Source: Nitrospirillum amazonense (lineage in GTDB: Bacteria; Pseudomonadota; Alphaproteobacteria; Azospirillales; Azospirillaceae). From it: a stretch of DNA of 64,000 bases. The notes under the pieces are model-generated. The model was not told the DNA's origin, made no database searches, and saw nothing but the letters and a program-made list of their open reading frames with translations. Shown here one piece after another: positions 58,601-64,000 of the stretch; the first letter of the stretch is position 1, and each line of letters starts with the position of its first letter. Where the stretch lies: contig NZ_VITV01000004.1 of the NCBI RefSeq assembly GCF_007828035.1, positions 697,559 to 761,558 on the forward strand, written 5' to 3'. The translations under genes were made by a program, and so were the position numbers.

Positions 58601-59875
58601 ATGGAACATGTGAAAAAGCCCTGGTACTCGGTCCTCTACTTCCAAGTCATCATCGCCATCATCCTGGGCATCATCGTCGGCAGCATCTGGCCCAATTTCG
58701 GCGCCTCGCTGAAGCCGCTGGGCGACGGGTTCATCAAGCTGGTCAAGATGATGATCGCGCCGGTCATCTTCTGCACCGTGGTCAGCGGCATCTCCGCCAT
58801 GACCGACATGAAGAAGGTCGGCCGCGTGGGCGGCAAGGCCCTGATCTATTTCGAGGTCATCTCCACCTTCGCGCTGGTCATCGGCCTTCTGGTGGGCGAG
58901 GTGGTGCGGCCAGGCAACGGCATGAACGTCGACCCCCACACCCTGGACGCCAAGGCGGTGTCGACCTATGTCGACAAGGCCGCCAAGGACACCGTGGCCG
59001 ACCACATCCTGGGCATCATCCCCGACACCTATCTGGGTGCGCTGGGCGGCGGCGACCTGCTGCAGGTCCTGCTGATCGCCATCCTGACCGGGTTCGCCAT
59101 CGCCCACCTGGGCGACTACGGCAAGCCGGCCACGGTGGTCATCGAGCGCATGTCGAAGATTTTCTTCCGCATCATCCACATGGTGGTGCGTCTGGCCCCC
59201 ATCGGCGCTTTCGGCGCCATGGCCTTCACCATCGGCAAGTACGGCATCGCCGCGCTCATCAACCTGGGCATGCTGATCGGCAGCTTCTACCTGACCAGCC
59301 TGCTGTTCGTGCTGGTGGTGCTGGGCATCGTCGGCTGGATCTGCGGCTTCTCCATCCTGCGCTTCATCAACTACATCAAGGCCGAGCTGCTGATCGTCCT
59401 GGGCACCTCCTCCTCCGAGACGGTGCTGCCCCAGATGATGGAGAAGATGGAACGCCTGGGCTGCGCCCGCCCCGTGGTGGGCCTGGTCATCCCCTCGGGC
59501 TACAGCTTCAACCTGGACGGCACCAACATCTACATGACCCTGGCCACCCTGTTCCTGGCCCAGGCGACCAACACCCACCTGACCTTCGGGCATTTGGTCA
59601 CCATCCTGCTGGTGGCCATGCTGACGTCCAAGGGTGCGAGCGGCGTCACCGGCGCCGGCTTCATCACCTTGGCGGCCACGCTGGCCGTGGTGCCGGACAT
59701 TCCCATCGCTTCGCTGACCCTGCTCATCGGCATCGACCGCTTCATGAGCGAATGCCGCGCCCTGACCAATCTGGTGGGCAATGGCGTGGCCACCATCGCC
59801 GTCAGCAAGTGGGAAAAGGAACTGGATACCGAGGTCCTGCACCGGGAACTGGCGAACGGACCGAGCGCCGCCTGA
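58601..59875 (+). CDS. dctA: C4-dicarboxylate:cation symporter DctA
   Basis: Inner-membrane carrier (424 residues) of the glutamate/dicarboxylate (DAACS) family that imports succinate, fumarate and malate. Landmarks: [19 protein letters not shown] at the start, [21 protein letters not shown], the serine-rich hairpin [31 protein letters not shown], and the late [19 protein letters not shown] with [20 protein letters not shown], which form the substrate and sodium sites. AAGGGAGA lies seven bases before ATG 58601. It lies near a pair of sensor kinases and a Cache chemoreceptor, but dctB/dctD are not in the window. Confidence 0.97.
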   Translation: MEHVKKPWYSVLYFQVIIAIILGIIVGSIWPNFGASLKPLGDGFIKLVKMMIAPVIFCTVVSGISAMTDMKKVGRVGGKALIYFEVISTFALVIGLLVGEVVRPGNGMNVDPHTLDAKAVSTYVDKAAKDTVADHILGIIPDTYLGALGGGDLLQVLLIAILTGFAIAHLGDYGKPATVVIERMSKIFFRIIHMVVRLAPIGAFGAMAFTIGKYGIAALINLGMLIGSFYLTSLLFVLVVLGIVGWICGFSILRFINYIKAELLIVLGTSSSETVLPQMMEKMERLGCARPVVGLVIPSGYSFNLDGTNIYMTLATLFLAQATNTHLTFGHLVTILLVAMLTSKGASGVTGAGFITLAATLAVVPDIPIASLTLLIGIDRFMSECRALTNLVGNGVATIAVSKWEKELDTEVLHRELANGPSAA

Positions 59876-59940
59876 GCCTTGGAATTCAGCCGGCCCGACT
59901 TCAGCCCGGCCGATAGCAAGACAGCATGCCATGAAACGCG

Positions 59941-59972
59941 ACAGGCCCCGGATCGTCCGATCCGGGGCCTGT
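59941..59972. terminator. Bidirectional terminator between dctA and the secreted protein gene
   Basis: A perfect 14-bp stem (59941-59954 with 59959-59972, arms ACAGGCCCCGGATC and GATCCGGGGCCTGT, loop GTCC) sits between convergent genes; a short T-run follows (TTCGCTTTC). Confidence 0.85.
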
Positions 59973-59985
59973 TCGCTTTCGGGAC

Positions 59986-60423
59986 TCAGTTCCTCACGCA
60001 GCTTTCCGTGCCGGTGTTCCCGCCCTTGTAGGCGTCTTCGTAATAGAACTTGTCGAAGCGCACCTTGCCGTCCTTGGTCCGGCTCACTTTGGCGATGCCG
60101 GTGCCGTAGTCCTGGGTGGCCGGGTCCTCGTGCGCGAAGGTGATGGCCAGGGCGTCGCCATCGGCGGTAGCGACACCGCGATAGGTGCCGTAGCCCGGCA
60201 CCTCCATCCTGAAATGATAGCCGGCGCGATTCCCGTGGGATTGCGCCCTGTCCATCTCCAGCGTCACGGTGGAGGTGTAGGCACCCTCATGCCCATCCAC
60301 GCCGGTGCAGGCGTAGGTGCCGCTGAGGTCGCGGCCGGTGAAGGGGGCCGGTGCCGGTTGCGCGACGGCCGTGGACGCGATGGTGAAGATTATGGCGGTT
60401 GACATCGCCAGACGCACGCGCAT
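59986..60423 (-). CDS. Exported protein of unknown function (145 aa)
   Basis: I do not recognise a named family. A signal peptide (MSTAIIFTIASTAVAQ region; cleavage after VAQ or APA) precedes a small beta-rich domain (LSGTYACTGVDGHEG, GYHFRMEVPGYGTYRGVATADG, DYGTGIAKVSR) with two cysteines (in YACTG and ESCVRN at the very end) that could form a disulfide. It resembles lipocalin-like or DUF-type periplasmic domains. Single gene. Confidence 0.72.
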   Translation of the reverse strand: MRVRLAMSTAIIFTIASTAVAQPAPAPFTGRDLSGTYACTGVDGHEGAYTSTVTLEMDRAQSHGNRAGYHFRMEVPGYGTYRGVATADGDALAITFAHEDPATQDYGTGIAKVSRTKDGKVRFDKFYYEDAYKGGNTGTESCVRN

Positions 60424-60524
60424 GAGCTTGGGTTCCCCTCAAGGTCTTCCGAGGGGTGTTTGTCTCATGTCGGCAAATAGGGGAACAACCCCGTCCTTAG
60501 ACCCATGGCGTCACGCGCCCGCCG

Positions 60525-61274
60525 TTACGCCCACTGGCGGACGCGGCCGGTGTCGACGTGGACGAAGTTGGACTTGGGATAGTAGCCGACGCCGCCCTGC
60601 TTCAGCTCCACCGCCACTTGGCGGATGCGGGCCAGGGGCTTGCTGGCCAGGTCCAGGTCGATGGCCTTGCCTTCCATGTGCATGCTGTGGCTGGCCACCC
60701 CTTCGGAGTTGGCCGCCAGCATGGCATTGGTCTTGGGGCAGCGATAGCCGCAGATGACCTGGATGGTCTCGTTGGTGTGCAGGCGGTGCTGCATCTGGAA
60801 CATCAGATCCAGCAGCTTGGGATCCATGGCGATGGTCTGGTTGGTCCGCCAGTCGCGCAGGATGGAATTCACGTCGTGCAGGGCGGTCGGCAGGTACTTG
60901 CCGTCGGCCCAGTAGGTGACCTTCAGCTTCTCGCCGGTGTGCAGGTGGTTGAAGGCCAGGACGCGGCGGTTGTCCGACAGCGGCCGGGTGGCGGCGCGGG
61001 CGTTGGACCAGTCGCCATGCATCAGGTTGCCGTGGGCGGCGCTGTGGCCGTGGCTGGCGCCGCTGTGGTGCTTGGTGGCGGCCTTGGCCAGCGCCGGCAG
61101 GGGGCTGGCGATACCACCCACCAGGGCGGCGCCGGTGGCCAGCTTGGCGAAGCCGGCCAGCAGGCCGCGCCGGGTCGGGGCCGGAGCGGAAGAGGCAACC
61201 AGGGACGCATCAGAGGCACTGGGGGCGTCGCAGGCAATAGTAAGCAAACGCGCCGCGGCGTGCCGTTCGTCCAT
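60525..61274 (-). CDS. DUF882/YcbK-like peptidase M15 family protein, Tat-exported
   Basis: Probable murein endopeptidase of 249 residues. The N-terminus has a Tat-type signal (PTRRGLLAGFAKLATGAALV). The catalytic part contains LHDVNSILRDWRTNQ, VICGYRCPKTNAML, the zinc motif SHSMHMEGKAIDLDL and the last ligand in NFVHVDTGRVRQW, as in E. coli MepK (YcbK), which cuts 3-3 crosslinks. ATG 61274 is chosen; a GTG at 61301 would extend it by nine residues. It neighbours an L,D-transpeptidase gene, which makes the 3-3 crosslinks that MepK-like enzymes cut. Confidence 0.9.
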   Translation of the reverse strand: MDERHAAARLLTIACDAPSASDASLVASSAPAPTRRGLLAGFAKLATGAALVGGIASPLPALAKAATKHHSGASHGHSAAHGNLMHGDWSNARAATRPLSDNRRVLAFNHLHTGEKLKVTYWADGKYLPTALHDVNSILRDWRTNQTIAMDPKLLDLMFQMQHRLHTNETIQVICGYRCPKTNAMLAANSEGVASHSMHMEGKAIDLDLASKPLARIRQVAVELKQGGVGYYPKSNFVHVDTGRVRQWA

Positions 61275-61477
61275 TCCGGATGTCCCCATCTGTCTTGCCA
61301 CAGCCCCGCGTCACCAGCAGGGCAGGGCTGCAGTCTGTGACAACGGGGTGTGAATAAGCAAGCCCCAAATGAGGCAAAAATTTGATGAACGTGTGACCGC
61401 TACCGTGCGTCGGCCTGGGCATCCGCCTTTGCAACCGCTTCCGAAACGGTCACAATTGGGCGGGCGGCCCCCATTCG

Positions 61478-63442
61478 TCAGCGCGCCGGGTTGGCATTCG
61501 CCGGGGCGGGGGTGGTGGCTGGCACCGGTGCCGCGGCCGGTGCCGGTGTAGCGCCCGTGCGTGCGCCCTGGACCGAAGGCTTTGGAGTCTCAGCCGCTTT
61601 CGGCGCGTCGCCCGACGCGGCCGGCACCGTGTTCGGCGCGGCGTTGGGCGCGCTCCCGGGCGTGGGGGCGGCGGCCGGCACGGCGGCGGGCACCACCGGC
61701 TTGCGCGGCCGGGGACCGTTCAGGGCGGCCAGCACGCGGGCGTCGCGGCCATAGACGTCGGTGCGGAAGTCGATGCCGCCGTCCGGGTCGGTCACGGTGG
61801 TGATGTAGGTGATATGCACCGGCAGGCGATTCTTCAGGCGAATCGTCTGGTGCTTCAGGCTGTCGCCCCCGATCTCCGCCCGCAGCTTCTCCTCCGGCCA
61901 GCCGGGGGTGTCGGTGAGGGCCAGGATGGCCAACGCCAGATTGGGCGGGTCCTGCACCCGGATGCAGCCGTGGCTGAAGGACCGCACCGCCCGGTCGAAC
62001 AGCCGCTTGGACGGCGTGTCGTGCAGGTAGATGTCGAACTTGTTGGGGAACATGAACTTGATGCGGCCCAGCGAATTGTCGTTGCCCGCGTCCTGCCGCA
62101 CCCGCCAGTGGAAGTTGCGCTCCGTCACGGTCGCCCAGTTGATGCTGCTGGGGTCCACCGGCACGGCGTTGGATGTCCAGTCCGACAGCAGCGTGTAGTG
62201 GTTCTTGACGACGTAGCTGTGGTCCTTCTTCTGCTTGGGCAGAATCTCTTCCTTGGCGATCTTGGTCGGCACGTACCAGTAGGGGTTCAGCTCCATATAG
62301 CTCATGTTGCCGATGAACACGGGCGTGCGGGTGAAGGGCGCGCCCACCACCACGCGCATGGTCATCTGCACGTCCATGCCGCGCATCAGCGACAGGGTAT
62401 AGTCGGCCAGGTTGACCACCAGATAGGGCTGGTCCGCCGGCTCCCGCTCCCACCGCCAGCGTTCCATGTTGACGATGATCTGGTTGATGCGCTGATCCAC
62501 GGTGGCGTTCAGTTCCACCAGGGTGCGCTTGCCGATGGCGCCGTCCGGTTCCTGTCCCTGGCGGCGCTGGAATTCCTTCACGGCCGTGGCCAGGGCGTCG
62601 TCGTACAGTTCCGGATTGGTGCCCTTGGGCAGCGGGACGGGCAGGGGCTTGGCCTCACCGGTGGCCACTAGGCGGGCGCGCAGGGCCGGCACGCGCGGGT
62701 CGATCATGCCGGGCTTCAGCGCATCGCTGGTCTTTTCCGGCTTGGGCGCAGGCGCCGTGGGATTGGCGGGATCGGCCGGCGGTGGCGGCGGGGCCGGGGG
62801 CGCCTTGGGCGCCGGCGGGATGGTGGGCCAGCCACCGGCGGCCTTCATCTGCCGATAGTGGGCCAGCGCGGCCTTCAGCGCCGCGTATTCCGGCCGGTGC
62901 GGCGCCAGGCCGCTCAGCAGGGTGCCCAGGTCCGTGGCGGAGGCGACGCCGCCCAGGAACTGCGCCCGGTCGAAGGGCGGCCGGTCGATGACCAGTTCCG
63001 GGTCGGCCAGGGTGGGGATGATGCGGCCCACCGACACGTCGCTGGCATAATGCACCAGGCCCAGGGTCAGGTTGGTTTCGAATGCGGCCTGCGCCTCGGG
63101 GCTGTCCAGATGGCCCTGCTGCGCCGTCAGGCTGGCGGGCGCGTAGTCGTTGGGGTTCAGCCCATCCTCATCGGCATGACCCAGGACGGTCAGGACGGTG
63201 CGGGCGGCGGCGTTGGCCTCGCCGTGTTCCACCCACAAGGGCTTCAGTCCCCGGCCCCGGTAGAACCGCGCCAGCACGGTCTGGTCGCTGTCGTCCGGCG
63301 TCGCCTCACCCTGCGCCACCGGGAAGCGCTCCTTCATGAGGTCCGCGAGGTCGCGCGCCTGGCCGCCTGCCTGGACGCCCAGAGGAAGCAGGAACAGCAC
63401 GGTGGCCAGTAGCGCGGCGGTGGAGGCGTTGCGGCGCCGCAT
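61478..63442 (-). CDS. L,D-transpeptidase (YcbB/LdtD-like, YkuD domain)
   Basis: Cell-wall crosslinking enzyme of 654 residues with this start. A signal peptide or membrane anchor (STAALLATVLFLLPLGVQA) precedes an N-terminal scaffold domain, a Pro-rich linker (about 205-240), a peptidoglycan-binding domain (FQRRQGQEPDGAIGKRTLVELN) and the YkuD domain. The catalytic motif is RSFSHGCIRVQDPPNLA with the upstream His in FDIYLHDTPSK. The C-terminal about 75 residues are Ala/Pro/Thr-rich and unlike E. coli LdtD. Starts at 63487 or 63499 are also possible. Confidence 0.92.
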   Translation of the reverse strand: MRRRNASTAALLATVLFLLPLGVQAGGQARDLADLMKERFPVAQGEATPDDSDQTVLARFYRGRGLKPLWVEHGEANAAARTVLTVLGHADEDGLNPNDYAPASLTAQQGHLDSPEAQAAFETNLTLGLVHYASDVSVGRIIPTLADPELVIDRPPFDRAQFLGGVASATDLGTLLSGLAPHRPEYAALKAALAHYRQMKAAGGWPTIPPAPKAPPAPPPPPADPANPTAPAPKPEKTSDALKPGMIDPRVPALRARLVATGEAKPLPVPLPKGTNPELYDDALATAVKEFQRRQGQEPDGAIGKRTLVELNATVDQRINQIIVNMERWRWEREPADQPYLVVNLADYTLSLMRGMDVQMTMRVVVGAPFTRTPVFIGNMSYMELNPYWYVPTKIAKEEILPKQKKDHSYVVKNHYTLLSDWTSNAVPVDPSSINWATVTERNFHWRVRQDAGNDNSLGRIKFMFPNKFDIYLHDTPSKRLFDRAVRSFSHGCIRVQDPPNLALAILALTDTPGWPEEKLRAEIGGDSLKHQTIRLKNRLPVHITYITTVTDPDGGIDFRTDVYGRDARVLAALNGPRPRKPVVPAAVPAAAPTPGSAPNAAPNTVPAASGDAPKAAETPKPSVQGARTGATPAPAAAPVPATTPAPANANPAR

Positions 63443-63728
63443 CCCGGTCCGCGCCCCATTCCGATCATTCGGGGCGACAGCCCCCATCGACAACCCCATG
63501 CAAACCCCGCCTGGCTCACGCCCTTGGACCCCCGGGACGTCCCGGGGGAAACCCATATCAACGACGGCAAGGGTGCCCCCCTGTGCAGCCGCATCCCGAC
63601 CTGCCAACGATAACAGCCGCATCGTTCGATCGGTTGCGGACTATGCCAGCAGTTAGCGGCAAGAAAAGGGCGAAACCGTTCCATGCGGCGCGGGGCGCCC
63701 TTGACACCCACCGGCCGTTGCAAAAACG

Positions 63729-63762
63729 CCATGCCCCGCATCGGTTTCCCGGGCGGGGCATG
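63729..63762 (-). terminator. Terminator after htpG
   Basis: On the minus strand a perfect 10-bp stem CATGCCCCGC/GCGGGGCATG (63753-63762 with 63730-63739) is followed by GCGTTTTTG. It lies downstream of the htpG stop. Confidence 0.85.
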
Positions 63763-63795
63763 AACAGGGTGTAAATAAATGAGGCGATTGACCCT

Positions 63796-64000
63796 TTAGG
63801 CCAGCCCCTTCTCCACGAACGTCGCCAGGCGGCGGCCGAAAGCCACCGGATCCGGCAGCGGCTCGCCCTCCAGGATTCGCGCCTGGTCCAGCAGCAGCCA
63901 GGCTGCATCCGCCAGGGCCTCACCCTGGGCGCCGCTGGCGCCATTGGCCTTGGCCAGGTCCGCCAGGCGGCGGATCAAAGGGTGGGTGGGGTTGACTTCC
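63796..64000 (-). CDS. htpG: Molecular chaperone HtpG, C-terminal end only
   Basis: The frame is open to the window edge and encodes about 67 residues ending at a stop at 63796-63798. EVNPTHPLIRRLADL followed by LLLDQARILEGEPLPDPVAFGRRL is the typical C-terminus of bacterial Hsp90 (HtpG), the dimerisation domain. The start and N-terminal ATPase lie outside the window. Confidence 0.87.
   Translation of the reverse strand, partial: EVNPTHPLIRRLADLAKANGASGAQGEALADAAWLLLDQARILEGEPLPDPVAFGRRLATFVEKGLA

Overview
The window is a GC-rich bacterial chromosome segment. Its housekeeping genes (purC/purS, thiOSGE, polA, secA, argJ, ctaA, map, greB, hpd/phhA, an HtpG C-terminus) and their arrangement (purC-purS; comF-grxC-nitrilase) point to an alphaproteobacterium, probably Rhodospirillales/Azospirillaceae (Azospirillum, Nitrospirillum or Niveispirillum type). 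A lone motA, a Cache/PAS chemoreceptor, two large sensor kinases and a DctA transporter suggest a motile, organic-acid-using soil or plant-associated organism. The taxon is an inference from gene content; no rRNA is present.

Layout. 0-1 kb: end of purC, then purS (purines). 1-3 kb: divergent tetR/tetA tetracycline-efflux module with two near-canonical tetO operators. 3-5.5 kb: 1-Cys OhrR-type regulator divergent from a DipZ-like membrane thiol-redox protein. 5.5-9 kb: radC, a degenerate Hpt-like protein, map and a CinA-N/MoCF protein. 9-13.4 kb: tRNA-Leu(UAA), a patatin phospholipase, a palindromic repeat pair, yccF, a secreted sorbosone-dehydrogenase-like protein and a small Ser/Asn-rich protein. 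13.4-19.5 kb: HAD phosphatase, oligopeptidase B, heme A synthase, a DJ-1/PfpI protein with Asn at the nucleophile position, and motA. 19.6-22.5 kb: TPP riboswitch and thiO-thiS-thiG-thiE. 22.5-30 kb: polA, tRNA-Arg(CCG), a small membrane protein, YbjQ and an M1 aminopeptidase. 30-39.7 kb: chemoreceptor with a 15-bp tandem repeat, greB, two small genes, secA, a parvulin and argJ. 39.9-45.5 kb: mutT, YtcJ-like amidohydrolase, methyltransferase, comF, grxC and a nitrilase-family amidase. 45.6-48.4 kb: hpd, an Lrp/AsnC regulator and phhA (phenylalanine/tyrosine breakdown). 48.4-53.2 kb: an SDR lacking the catalytic Lys, a 1157-residue GlmS-like double-SIS protein and an ArsC-family protein. 53.2-60 kb: two divergent sensor kinases, an unknown protein and dctA. 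60-64 kb: a secreted protein, a Tat-exported DUF882/M15 protein, an L,D-transpeptidase and the htpG 3' end.

Most of the window is ordinary core genome. The parts most worth a second look are the expanded GlmS-like protein with an SDR partner and a LacI-type palindrome upstream, the native-looking tetRA cassette, several proteins from enzyme or phosphorelay families that have lost a key catalytic residue (Hpt-like Tyr93, PfpI Asn113, SDR Ala165), the operator-like palindrome between hpd and its Lrp regulator, and the PSISA repeat in the chemoreceptor. No CRISPR array, transposase, integrase or prophage gene was seen.
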